DNA of 64,000 nucleotides from Hymenobacter setariae. Its GTDB lineage: Bacteria > Bacteroidota > Bacteroidia > Cytophagales > Hymenobacteraceae. The notes under the pieces are model-generated. The model saw only the letters and a list, made by a program, of their open reading frames with translations, was not told where the DNA came from and ran no database searches. The stretch is from assembly GCF_007713685.1 (NCBI RefSeq), contig NZ_VMRJ01000002.1, forward strand, positions 310,001 to 374,000, read 5' to 3'. The position numbers and the translations under genes are program-made. This document shows, piece by piece, positions 37,503-45,622 of this stretch. The first letter of the stretch is position 1; the number at the start of each line of letters is the position of its first letter.

Positions 37503-37946
37503 ATGAATGCGTTACCTAAGCGTCTCCTGCTGTTGCTGGCAGGGCTAGGCCTGCTAGCCGGCTGTAAAAAGGACCTAGATACCTACTACACACCACAGAA
37601 TGCTCCGGGCTTCTTCAATATCGGTATTCTGGGCACCACTTTCAACACCACATTTGCCACCAAATACGGGCCTGGCAAAAGTATACCCATTACGGTAGCT
37701 TATAACCAAACCGATAACCCAGCTACCGTCACAGTTTTTCAGGCTACCAAGACGGATTCGATGCAGGTAGGCAGCTACCCGGTTAGTGGGTCGTTTAACC
37801 AGACGTTCCAAACGACTACGCAGACTATTCCCTACGTAGTTCCTACCACCTACGCTCTTAACACAGCCGTGCGGCTCGATATCACGATGACTTTCGCAGA
37901 CGGTGCTCAGCGCCGGCGGCGCATCAATTACACCATCGCTAACTAG
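37503..37946 (+). CDS. Small lipoprotein downstream of SusCD
   Basis: A 147-residue protein with a lipobox LLAGC (Cys21) followed by KKDLDTYYTP. The rest is beta-rich and Thr-rich (NIGILGTTFNTTFATKYG, then TVTVFQATKTDSM) and resembles a single immunoglobulin-like strand-rich domain. I do not recognise a named family. Its place 26 bases after the SusD-like gene suggests a third, surface-exposed component of the same uptake complex, in the position often held by SusE/SusF-type or DUF-type accessory proteins. This is an inference from position. Confidence 0.75.
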   Translation: MNALPKRLLLLLAGLGLLAGCKKDLDTYYTPQNAPGFFNIGILGTTFNTTFATKYGPGKSIPITVAYNQTDNPATVTVFQATKTDSMQVGSYPVSGSFNQTFQTTTQTIPYVVPTTYALNTAVRLDITMTFADGAQRRRRINYTIAN

Positions 37947-38076
37947 GTAGTAGCTGCCCGTTTTGGTGCCTAATTGGCCCCGCTGGCTCCGGTCAGTGGG
38001 GCCTTTTGGTGTAGAAAAGGTGAGTTGTGCCGACCTTTGCGCCCCGTTTGCTTGCAACTAGCTGATTTTACTTACT

Positions 38077-38487
38077 ATGACGCGCTCGTTTTGGACGCAG
38101 TTTGCTGCGCTTGTACTAGCCAGCTATGCCGTGCTTTTCGGGTTGCGAGCGTGGCTCGGGCCCGCTGTAGTGCACCCATTAGCGCCCTATGTCCTAGGTG
38201 GGTTATTGGCGGTCACGTTGCTCACTTATTGGCTTACGGCGCGCTTCGTGTCGCGCTCTGCCGATAACTTTTTAGGAGCCTATTTTGGTGGGGTAGTATT
38301 GCGGCTAATGCTGTCGCTGGTTATCGTGCTGGTGTATTTCTACAGGGGTGGTGCGCACGAGGGCCGTGGCACTTGGGCTTTCCTTGGAGTGTTCTTTGTG
38401 AGCTACTTTCTGGGTGCTGGCTTTGAAATTTGGGCTATTTTTAGTAACTTGCGCCCGTTTTCCAAGAAGCAAGTCCCGGAAGAATAG
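38077..38487 (+). CDS. AtpI-like membrane protein at head of ATP synthase operon
   Basis: A 136-residue protein with four predicted membrane helices (about 8-26, 34-52, 70-86 and 100-120) and a charged tail. Sequence similarity to known AtpI is weak, but its size and its place 37 bases upstream of atpB fit the AtpI/hypothetical membrane protein found there in Bacteroidota. A -7-like GACCTTTG lies at 38032-38039. A role in assembly of the F0 sector is inferred from position. Confidence 0.7.
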   Translation: MTRSFWTQFAALVLASYAVLFGLRAWLGPAVVHPLAPYVLGGLLAVTLLTYWLTARFVSRSADNFLGAYFGGVVLRLMLSLVIVLVYFYRGGAHEGRGTWAFLGVFFVSYFLGAGFEIWAIFSNLRPFSKKQVPEE

Positions 38488-38524
38488 CAATTTATCAACG
38501 GACTCGCATTTTAATTAGTTTTTA

Positions 38525-39643
38525 ATGAAGCGGTTACTAACCCTACTTTTCTGCCTTTGCACGTTTGCCGGCTTCGCAGCCGAACCCACCGAAGGGGGCG
38601 AAAAAGAGGAGGCGTTCAACCCCGGTGAGATGATTTTGCACCACATCGGCGATTCGCACGAGTGGCACTGGTTCTCGACCGACAACAACGAATTCACTTC
38701 CTATCTGCCCATCATTGCCTATCGTCCCGGCAAAGGCCTCTCGGTGTTCTCCTCAAAGCACTTGATAAAAGGCGCGGAAGAGACTGAAAACCCCGCCGCC
38801 ACGGCTAAGACGACCGAGGAATCTGAAGGCCCGGTGTATGAAGGTCTTCGGCTACACCACGAAGAGTTAGTAGCTACCGATGGAAGCCCGGTGTATGATT
38901 TCTCCATCACCAAGAATATAGCGGCGCTTCTAGGTAGCAGCTTGCTGATGCTGGTGCTGTTCCGCTACATAGCTAGCAACTACGCTAAAAACCAGGGCCG
39001 TGCGCCAAAAGGTATTCAGTCTTTCTTCGAGCCCATCATCGTTTTTATCCGCGATGAGATAGCCAAGAAGTCTATTGGGCCGAAGTATGAGCGGTATATG
39101 CCTTACCTGCTCACCCTGTTCTTTTTCGTGTGGTTTAATAACCTGCTAGGTCTCACGCCTGGGGCAGCTAACCTTACGGGCAATGTGAACATCACTTTCA
39201 CACTGGCTATCATCACGCTGGCTGTGACCCTGTTCAGCAGCAATAAAAACTATTGGGGGCACATTTTTAATACCCCTGGTGTACCCAAGCTGCTGCTGCC
39301 TATCATGATTCCCGTGGAGGTAATTGGCATTTTCGTGAAGCCATTTTCCTTGATGGTTCGTCTTTTTGCGAATATCACGGCCGGTCACATCGTAATTTTG
39401 AGCTTCATTAGCCTCATTTTCATCTTCCGTTCGCCGGCAGTTGCTCCAGTATCCCTAGCGTTTGGTTTGTTTATCAATGTGCTAGAGCTGCTAGTAGCCA
39501 TCTTGCAGGCTTACATCTTCACGCTGCTGACTGCCATGTACATTGGCGGAGCAGTGGAGGAGCATCACCACGATGAGGAACACTCACTTGACCTGCGCAC
39601 TGGCCACGCTGATAGTGTTATTCCTAGCCCCACTGCTCACTAA
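38525..39643 (+). CDS. atpB: ATP synthase F0 subunit a
   Basis: The 372-residue stator subunit that forms the proton half-channels against the c-ring. Residues 1-19 look like a signal peptide, and a polar region of about 110 residues follows. That long exported-looking N-terminus is common in Bacteroidota but makes the protein about 100 residues longer than in E. coli. The conserved C-terminal segments include the essential Arg in LMVRLFANITAGH and the helix ELLVAILQAYIFTLLTAMYIG. It is first of the core genes atpB-E-F-H-A-G. The tail is His/Asp/Glu-rich. Confidence 0.95.
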   Translation: MKRLLTLLFCLCTFAGFAAEPTEGGEKEEAFNPGEMILHHIGDSHEWHWFSTDNNEFTSYLPIIAYRPGKGLSVFSSKHLIKGAEETENPAATAKTTEESEGPVYEGLRLHHEELVATDGSPVYDFSITKNIAALLGSSLLMLVLFRYIASNYAKNQGRAPKGIQSFFEPIIVFIRDEIAKKSIGPKYERYMPYLLTLFFFVWFNNLLGLTPGAANLTGNVNITFTLAIITLAVTLFSSNKNYWGHIFNTPGVPKLLLPIMIPVEVIGIFVKPFSLMVRLFANITAGHIVILSFISLIFIFRSPAVAPVSLAFGLFINVLELLVAILQAYIFTLLTAMYIGGAVEEHHHDEEHSLDLRTGHADSVIPSPTAH

Positions 39644-39650
39644 TCCCTAG

Positions 39651-39983
<333 letters not shown>

Positions 39984-40002
39984 GAATAGAGATGGCACCG
40001 GG

Positions 40003-40044
40003 CAGCCCGCTGCGCGTCGCTTCGGCGTAGGGCGCGGCGGGCTG
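40003..40044 (+). other. GC-rich hairpin between atpE and atpF
   Basis: Arms 40003-40015 and 40032-40044 (13 bp with one G-U-type pair) and a 16-base loop, 20 bases after the atpE stop. There is no T-run. It may protect the atpE message from decay or cut down read-through, which would help make the excess of subunit c. Confidence 0.6.
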
Positions 40045-40182
40045 TTTGCGTGAAGGTAGCCAGCTGATAATGTGCTGGATGTGAAAGCTTGGAAGGTAGC
40101 CTGCTAAGGCGTATTAATTTCCAATCCTATTCCATTTACCACGTGCTCTGCATTTACCCCCGATAGTTAATCTCTATTCATC

Positions 40183-40677
40183 ATGGAAATTGTAACCCCC
40201 AAGTTAGGCCTCATTTTTTGGCAGCTGGTCATCTTCCTGCTGGTTCTTTTCCTGCTAGCTAAGTTTGCTTGGAAGCCGATTCTGGTAGCTCTGCGCGACC
40301 GTGAAGACAGCATCGACAATGCGTTGCGCATGGCCGAGCAGGCTAAGCTAGAAATGCAGAATCTGAAAGCCGGCAACGAAAAACTGCTGGCCGATGCTCG
40401 TCACGAGCGTGACCAGATGCTGAAGGAAGGTCAAAATATCGCCAATCAGCTTGTTGAGAAGGCTAAGACGGATGCCACTGAAGAAGCTAACCGCATTGCC
40501 CAGCAGGCGCGCGAGTCTATTCAGCAAGAAAAAAACCAAGCTTTAGCCGAGGTGCGCAATACTGCAGCGCAACTCAGCGTCGACATCGCTGAGCGCTTGC
40601 TGCGCCGCGAGCTGGCTGACCCCGCTGCTCAGCAAAAGCTAGTTGACGAGTACCTCAAGGACGTAAAATTGAATTAA
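40183..40677 (+). CDS. atpF: ATP synthase F0 subunit b
   Basis: The 164-residue peripheral stalk subunit. An N-terminal membrane helix (about 9-30: FWQLVIFLLVLFLLAKF) continues into a long charged coiled coil (WKPILVALRDREDSIDNAL onwards) rich in Ala, Glu and Gln, ending in ERLLRRELAD near the C-terminus, where it contacts the delta subunit. Length and pattern are normal. The start is an ATG at 40183. A 17-bp-stem hairpin separates it from atpH. Confidence 0.95.
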   Translation: MEIVTPKLGLIFWQLVIFLLVLFLLAKFAWKPILVALRDREDSIDNALRMAEQAKLEMQNLKAGNEKLLADARHERDQMLKEGQNIANQLVEKAKTDATEEANRIAQQARESIQQEKNQALAEVRNTAAQLSVDIAERLLRRELADPAAQQKLVDEYLKDVKLN

Positions 40678-40681
40678 GCTG

Positions 40682-40745
40682 TTAGCTGTTGGCTGCTAGC
40701 TAGTAGTTTCTTAGCGAGACATAACAATTAGCAGCCAACAGCTAA
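40682..40745. other. Hairpin between atpF and atpH (17-bp stem)
   Basis: Arms 40682-40698 and 40729-40745 with a 30-base loop, built from repeats of the AGCTGTTAGC / GCTAACAGCT type. A related sequence stands before atpG. The right arm ends 22 bases before the atpH ATG. Confidence 0.6.
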
Positions 40746-40767
40746 AAGCTAACAGCTAAATCAAAAT

Positions 40768-41331
40768 ATGGCCGACCAACAAGTAGCCGCCCGCTACGCG
40801 AAGTCCTTGCTGGACCTAGCTCAGGAGCAGGGCACTTTGGCAACGATTAAGCAGGACATGGACTTGCTGGCCACTACCATGGCTGGTAGCCGCGACCTGC
40901 GCTTGTTGCTACGCAATCCAATTGTGAAGCACGACAAGAAACTAAGCATCCTCAATGCTGTGTTTAATGGTAAGGTATCGGATATGCTATTGCGATTCTT
41001 CCAAATCGTGACAAGCAAAAACCGTGAGGATACGCTTGAATTTATTGGTAGCGAGTTTTTAAAGCAGTACAATGCACTAATGGGTGTGCAAGTAGCCGAA
41101 GTAACGTCGGCCGTACCCCTGACGCCTGCGACCCGCGCCGAGATTGAAAAAATGGTGACCCAGCAAACCGGACTCACTCAGATTTCGCTCACCGAGAAGG
41201 TGGATGCTTCGCTGATAGGTGGCTTTGTGCTGCGTGTTGGCGACCGGCAAATTGATGATTCGGTACGTGGGGGCCTGCGCCGCTTGCGCACCTCGCTCAC
41301 CGACAAGACTTATACTCCCAGCTTAAACTAA
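40768..41331 (+). CDS. atpH: ATP synthase F1 subunit delta
   Basis: A 187-residue stalk protein that joins subunit b to the top of the F1 head. The N-terminal helical domain starts [17 protein letters not shown] and contains [13 protein letters not shown]. The C-terminal part holds [21 protein letters not shown] and ends with [26 protein letters not shown], the family signature. It lies seven bases before atpA. Length and motifs are normal. Confidence 0.95.
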   Translation: MADQQVAARYAKSLLDLAQEQGTLATIKQDMDLLATTMAGSRDLRLLLRNPIVKHDKKLSILNAVFNGKVSDMLLRFFQIVTSKNREDTLEFIGSEFLKQYNALMGVQVAEVTSAVPLTPATRAEIEKMVTQQTGLTQISLTEKVDASLIGGFVLRVGDRQIDDSVRGGLRRLRTSLTDKTYTPSLN

Positions 41332-41338
41332 TATTCTC

Positions 41339-42919
41339 ATGGCAGAAGTACGCCCGGACGAAGTTTCCGCCATCCTGCGGCAGCAGCTGTCCAATTTTAA
41401 ATCGGCCGCCGAGCTGGAAGAAGTCGGCACTGTGCTGCAGGTTGGTGACGGCGTGGCCCGTATCTACGGCCTGTCGCACGCCCAGTCGGGTGAGCTAATC
41501 GAGTTTGAGAACGGCCTGCAAGGCCTAGTGCTTAACCTCGAAGAAGACAACGTAGGTGCTGTATTGCTCGGCGACTACGCCGAAATCCGGGAAGGCGACA
41601 CGGTTCGCCGTACCAATAAAATTGCCGCTATCCAAGTAGGCGAGGGCATCGTAGGCCGCGTAGTGAATACCCTAGGGCAGCCTATCGACGGCCGTGGTCC
41701 TATTCAGGGTGCTACTTACGAAATGCCGCTAGAGCGCAAGGCTCCTGGTGTAATCTTCCGCCAGCCCGTAACTGAGCCACTGCAAACTGGTATCAAGGCT
41801 ATCGACGCCATGATTCCGATTGGTCGGGGCCAGCGCGAGCTGATTATCGGTGACCGCCAGACTGGTAAGTCTACCGTAGCACTTGACGCTATCCTCAACC
41901 AGCGTGAGTTCTACGACCGCGGTGAGCCTGTTTTCTGCATCTACGTAGCCGTAGGACAGAAAGCTTCGACGGTTGCTCAGGTAGTGAACGCCCTTACCAA
42001 AGGCGGCGCTATGGACTACACGGTTGTGGTGTCGGCTTCGGCTTCGGACCCCGCTCCAATGCAGTTCTACGCTCCCTTCACGGGTGCTGCAATTGGCGAA
42101 TATTTCCGCGATACGGGTCGCCCGGCGCTGGTAGTTTATGACGACTTGTCGAAGCAGGCTGTGGCATACCGCGAGGTGTCGCTATTGCTACGTCGTCCTC
42201 CCGGACGTGAGGCATACCCCGGCGACGTTTTCTATCTGCACAGCCGCCTATTGGAGCGCGCCGCTAAAATCAACGCTTCGGACGAGATTGCGCGCAACAT
42301 GAACGACCTGCCCGAAAGCCTGAAGCCACTGGTAAAAGGTGGTGGGTCGCTGACGGCGCTACCGCTCATCGAAACGCAGGCTGGTGACGTATCGGCTTAT
42401 ATCCCGACCAACGTAATCTCGATTACGGATGGCCAGATATTCCTCGAAACCAACCTCTTCAACTCTGGTGTACGCCCTGCCATCAACGTGGGTATCTCGG
42501 TAAGCCGCGTAGGTGGCAATGCCCAGATTAAGTCGATGAAAAAGGTATCGGGTACGCTGAAGCTTGACCAAGCGCAGTTCCGCGAGCTAGAAGCTTTCGC
42601 TAAGTTCGGCTCAGACCTTGATGCTTCGACCAAACTCACCATTGAGCGTGGTCGTCGCAACCTGGAGATTTTGAAGCAGCCCCAGTTTTCGCCGGTGAAG
42701 GTGGAAGACCAGGTAGCTATCATTTATGCTGCTACCAACGGCCTGCTCGACACCGTACCTGTTAACCGTGTACGTGAGTTTGAGAAGGAGTTTACGCAAG
42801 TGCTCAATGCCCGCCACCCCGACGCGCTGAAAGCCCTAAAGGCTGGCAAGCTCGATGACGCGGTAACTGGTGCCCTGCGCCAAACTGCCAAAGACGTAGC
42901 AGCTAGCTACGCCGCGTAA
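41339..42919 (+). CDS. atpA: ATP synthase F1 subunit alpha
   Basis: The 526-residue non-catalytic nucleotide-binding subunit of F1. It has the N-terminal beta-barrel, the P-loop GDRQTGKST (about 173-181), [15 protein letters not shown] as the Walker B region and the following arginine-rich [27 protein letters not shown] signature. The C-terminal helical domain is complete. It starts seven bases after atpH. A hairpin followed by a T-run lies between it and atpG. There is no atpD/atpC pair in the window; the beta and epsilon genes must be elsewhere. Confidence 0.97.
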   Translation: MAEVRPDEVSAILRQQLSNFKSAAELEEVGTVLQVGDGVARIYGLSHAQSGELIEFENGLQGLVLNLEEDNVGAVLLGDYAEIREGDTVRRTNKIAAIQVGEGIVGRVVNTLGQPIDGRGPIQGATYEMPLERKAPGVIFRQPVTEPLQTGIKAIDAMIPIGRGQRELIIGDRQTGKSTVALDAILNQREFYDRGEPVFCIYVAVGQKASTVAQVVNALTKGGAMDYTVVVSASASDPAPMQFYAPFTGAAIGEYFRDTGRPALVVYDDLSKQAVAYREVSLLLRRPPGREAYPGDVFYLHSRLLERAAKINASDEIARNMNDLPESLKPLVKGGGSLTALPLIETQAGDVSAYIPTNVISITDGQIFLETNLFNSGVRPAINVGISVSRVGGNAQIKSMKKVSGTLKLDQAQFRELEAFAKFGSDLDASTKLTIERGRRNLEILKQPQFSPVKVEDQVAIIYAATNGLLDTVPVNRVREFEKEFTQVLNARHPDALKALKAGKLDDAVTGALRQTAKDVAASYAA

Positions 42920-42931
42920 GTAAGCTAGTAG

Positions 42932-42991
42932 TTGCTGGCTATTAGCTGTTCGCTTTCGAAAGGAAAGCGCGGCTAATAGCCAGCAATTTTT
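42932..42991 (+). terminator. Hairpin with T-run between atpA and atpG
   Basis: Outer arms 42932-42946 and 42972-42986 (15 bp) and an inner 7-bp stem (42951-42957 with 42963-42969), then TTTTT at 42987-42991. It looks like an intrinsic terminator inside the operon, so partial termination before atpG is plausible. Confidence 0.5.
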
Positions 42992-43071
42992 GCTCCTAAC
43001 GCCCCTGATTACTTCAGTTACTCTATTCAATAAGCTAACAGCTAACCGCTAGTAGCTAACCGCTCCATCAA

Positions 43072-43971
43072 ATGGCTAGCTTAAAAGAAGTTCGCTCGCG
43101 CATCCAGTCGGTTTCGAGCACGCAGCAGATTACCAAAGCCATGAAAATGGTGGCGGCAGCTAAGCTGCGCCGGGCTCAGGACAATATTATTCGGATGCGC
43201 CCCTATGCCCAGCGCCTCACCAGCATTCTGGCTAACCTGACGCGCACCACTACCGACGAGATGGTGAGCGAATACGGCGAAGTGCGCGATGTGCGCCGGG
43301 TGCTGGTTATCGCTATTACCTCGGACCGCGGCTTGGCTGGTGCCTTTAATGCCAACGTATTTAAAGGAGTAAACGCGCTGATTGCCGCGCGCTATGCCAG
43401 CCTACCGGTGGGTAATATTTCGGTGATGGCTATCGGCAAGAAAGCCCACGATTATTATGGCCGGCGCAATATGCTAGTGGGTAACTACACCCACGTATTT
43501 ACTAAGCTCTCGTTCGATACAGTGCGCGTAGCTGCTGAGGAAGCTATGCGTGGCTTCACCGAAGGCACCTACGATGAGGTGGTGATGGTTTACAATGAGT
43601 TCAAGAACGTAGCTACGCAAGTAGTACAAGCTGAACAATTGTTGCCCCTAGTACCTACGGAAGTGCCCGCTGGGACACCTAGTGCCAATGAGCCGGCTAA
43701 TAGCATCGACTATATTTTTGAGCCGAGCAAAGAGGAGATTATTAAGACACTCATTCCGCAAAGCTTAAAGATTCAGCTTTACAAAGCTGTGTTGGAAAGC
43801 AACGCCTCGGAGCACGGTGCTCGCATGACGGCGATGGATAAAGCTACCGATAATGCCGGTGAACTGCTGAAGTCTTTAAAATTGACGTATAACCGCACGC
43901 GTCAAGCTGCTATTACGACCGAAATTCTTGAAATCGTAGGCGGGGCTGAGGCCCTGGCAGCTGGGCGATAA
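43072..43971 (+). CDS. atpG: ATP synthase F1 subunit gamma
   Basis: The 299-residue central rotor shaft. The N-terminal helix has the signature SLKEVRSRIQSVSSTQQITKAMKMVAAAKLRRAQ. The Rossmann-like middle contains ITSDRGLAGAFNANVFK. The C-terminal helix ends RMTAMDKATDNAGELLKSLKLTYNRTRQAAITTEILEIVGGAEAL. It is last in the operon and followed by a perfect 62-bp palindrome. The 152-base gap from atpA is long for this operon and contains a hairpin and a GCTAAC-type repeat. Confidence 0.96.
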   Translation: MASLKEVRSRIQSVSSTQQITKAMKMVAAAKLRRAQDNIIRMRPYAQRLTSILANLTRTTTDEMVSEYGEVRDVRRVLVIAITSDRGLAGAFNANVFKGVNALIAARYASLPVGNISVMAIGKKAHDYYGRRNMLVGNYTHVFTKLSFDTVRVAAEEAMRGFTEGTYDEVVMVYNEFKNVATQVVQAEQLLPLVPTEVPAGTPSANEPANSIDYIFEPSKEEIIKTLIPQSLKIQLYKAVLESNASEHGARMTAMDKATDNAGELLKSLKLTYNRTRQAAITTEILEIVGGAEALAAGR

Positions 43972-44400
43972 GCTTTAGTTTAACAAGTTTTGCAGCGCTA
44001 TTAAAAAAGGCGCCCTAGCTCATGAGCTAGGGCGCCTTTTTTAATAGCGCTGCTGAGCAAGACGAACTTAACGCTGAGTTAAATCAACTTAGAAATAATA
44101 GGTACCGAATACCTTTAGCAAAGCTTGACATACTCCTTACTGGCTTAAGAGCTAGCCCTAGGTATGGTCTTTTAATAGCTTGTACTGTGTGCGGCTAACG
44201 GGGCATTTGGCGCTTATAACGCTTTTGCTGTGCTACCTAGTACAGGTGATAGCCTTATATGTAACCTTTTCAGGCATAGCTATCGTAAGGGGGTAACGGT
44301 GCCTAATAAAGAATAGCGGTACTAAAATGTATAAGTGAGGTTAGGACTCTTGGTGGAAAGCAATGCTGCCATTACTTTTGTCCAACCTGCTCTTCTTACT
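43972..44400. other. Gap between atpG and the small 44401 gene
   Basis: Apart from the palindrome at 43992-44053, I see only small inverted repeats (TTAAC..GTTAA near 44070, AGGTA..TACCT near 44099) and A/T-rich sequence. There is no convincing gene on either strand. Confidence 0.5.
43992..44053. terminator. Perfect 62-bp palindrome, bidirectional terminator
   Basis: Two 31-base halves (43992-44022 and 44023-44053) are exact reverse complements with no spacer. The stem has an A-run then a GC-rich core around CCCTAGCTCATGAGCTAGGG, and a T-run on the far side. It ends the ATP synthase operon. Confidence 0.88.
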
Positions 44401-44604
44401 ATGAAATCAAAGCTTTCCAAACGTCCAGCTGCTACAACTAACACCCTGGCTGCGCGGCGGCGCGAAGTAGAAAATGCATTGTTAGTACAGGCATTATGCG
44501 GGCGCAAGCCTAGCCCCGCAGTGCAAGCCCAGCTTCGGCGCTATGAGGCGGGCGAATTGCCTCGAGAATTGGCTTTTGCGGGCCTTTACGCGGGGCATCA
44601 ATAG
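44401..44604 (+). CDS. Small protein, possibly antitoxin VbhA-like
   Basis: A 67-residue basic protein from the ATG at 44401; a longer in-frame start at 44335 would add 22 residues. After a Lys/Arg-rich N-terminus it reads RRREVENALLVQALCGRKPSPAVQAQLRRYEAGEL. That is a helix-turn-helix-like string recalling the short antitoxin VbhA domain, which inhibits Fic AMP-transferases. No Fic-domain gene is adjacent, so this may be an orphan or a chance likeness. It lies 84 bases before truA on the same strand. Coding is moderately supported. Confidence 0.45.
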   Translation: MKSKLSKRPAATTNTLAARRREVENALLVQALCGRKPSPAVQAQLRRYEAGELPRELAFAGLYAGHQ

Positions 44605-44675
44605 TATTATCGTTGCCTAGGCTAATCATAGGGTCGGTACAAACCTGCTACAGCCCTGTATGCTACGTTAAGCGG

Positions 44676-44683
44676 TACTTTTG
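44676..44683 (+). promoter_or_regulatory. Candidate -7 element just upstream of truA
   Basis: TACTTTTG fits TAnnTTTG, and only five bases separate it from the truA ATG. A transcript from it would start at or next to the start codon, i.e. leaderless. Confidence 0.45.
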
Positions 44684-44688
44684 CGAGT

Positions 44689-45459
44689 ATGCGCTACTTT
44701 ATCCATTTTGCTTACGATGGCACGGCATACTGCGGCTGGCAAGTGCAGCCGGGTGTGCCTACTGTGCAAGCGGCCCTCGACAAAGCGCTGAGCCAAGTAT
44801 TGCGCCAGCTTGTGCACACCATAGGAAGCGGCCGCACGGATACAGGTGTGCATGCTAGCCACCAAGTCGCTCACTTCGAGGCTACTTTGCCAGAGGGAAT
44901 GACATTTGAGCTGCTGCGCTATCGCGTTAATCGTGCTTTGCCGCCCGATGTGCAGGTATTTGATATACACGAGGTAGGGCCACAAGACCATGCGCGGTTT
45001 TCGGCCGAAGCGCGGACTTATGAGTATTTTGTAAGCCTGCGCCCCAATCCCTTTCGGCGCGACCAAGCGCTGTATCTCGACTGCGCTCCCGATGTGGCCG
45101 CTATGAATGAAGCAGCTGGCTACCTAATAGGCCAATTTGACTTTACTGCCTTTTCTAAGGTGAAAGGTGGTGAAAACCATTATATCTGCTACCTCTACGA
45201 GGCTGGTTGGCACCCCGACCCTCATCATGCCGATGGGCTAGTGTTTCGCATCCGGGCCAATCGCTTTGTGCGGGGGATGGTGCGGCTAGTGGTAGGCACG
45301 CTGCTCGATGTAGGTAGAGGCAAGCTGACCCCAGCGGAGTTCCAACAAGTGCTGCACCGGCAGCAGCGCGTGGCAGCTAGTGGCGCAGCTCCTGCTAAAG
45401 GCTTGTACTTGAGCAAGGTAGAGTACGCACCTAGCATCTTGCCGAGTAGGCTCACCTAG
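44689..45459 (+). CDS. truA: tRNA pseudouridine(38-40) synthase TruA
   Basis: Isomerises uridines 38-40 in the anticodon stem of many tRNAs. The 256-residue protein has YDGTAYCGWQ near the start, the catalytic GRTDTGVHA (Asp51), the RTYEYF strand, FDFTAFSK, and the C-terminal FRIRANRFVRGMVRLVVGTLLDVG signature. Length is normal. The ATG at 44689 sits five bases downstream of a good -7 element, so the message may be leaderless. Confidence 0.95.
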   Translation: MRYFIHFAYDGTAYCGWQVQPGVPTVQAALDKALSQVLRQLVHTIGSGRTDTGVHASHQVAHFEATLPEGMTFELLRYRVNRALPPDVQVFDIHEVGPQDHARFSAEARTYEYFVSLRPNPFRRDQALYLDCAPDVAAMNEAAGYLIGQFDFTAFSKVKGGENHYICYLYEAGWHPDPHHADGLVFRIRANRFVRGMVRLVVGTLLDVGRGKLTPAEFQQVLHRQQRVAASGAAPAKGLYLSKVEYAPSILPSRLT

Positions 45460-45570
45460 GAAGAAAAAGGCTAATTGGTATAAAAAGGCTTGTTAGTTCC
45501 AACATGCTTGATTTACTGGGTACATAATAGTTTAATCTGCTGGCTTCTTGTTGTTCGTTAGCAAGGTCAA

Positions 45571-45604
45571 TTTGTGGCTGCCGAACGAACCGTGCCGACC
45601 TTTG
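45571..45604 (+). promoter_or_regulatory. Candidate promoter for the ABC exporter gene
   Basis: TTTG (45571-45574), 22 bases, then GACCTTTG (45597-45604), a one-base mismatch to TAnnTTTG, 18 bases before the ATG. The 13-mer GTGCCGACCTTTG recurs upstream of the AtpI-like gene (38027-38039). Confidence 0.35.
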
Positions 45605-45622
45605 TTAGTAGAGCTACTGACT

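Noticed and set aside
44668..45066. 132-codon minus-strand frame opposite truA
   Set aside because: A shadow of truA; the truA frame carries all catalytic motifs.
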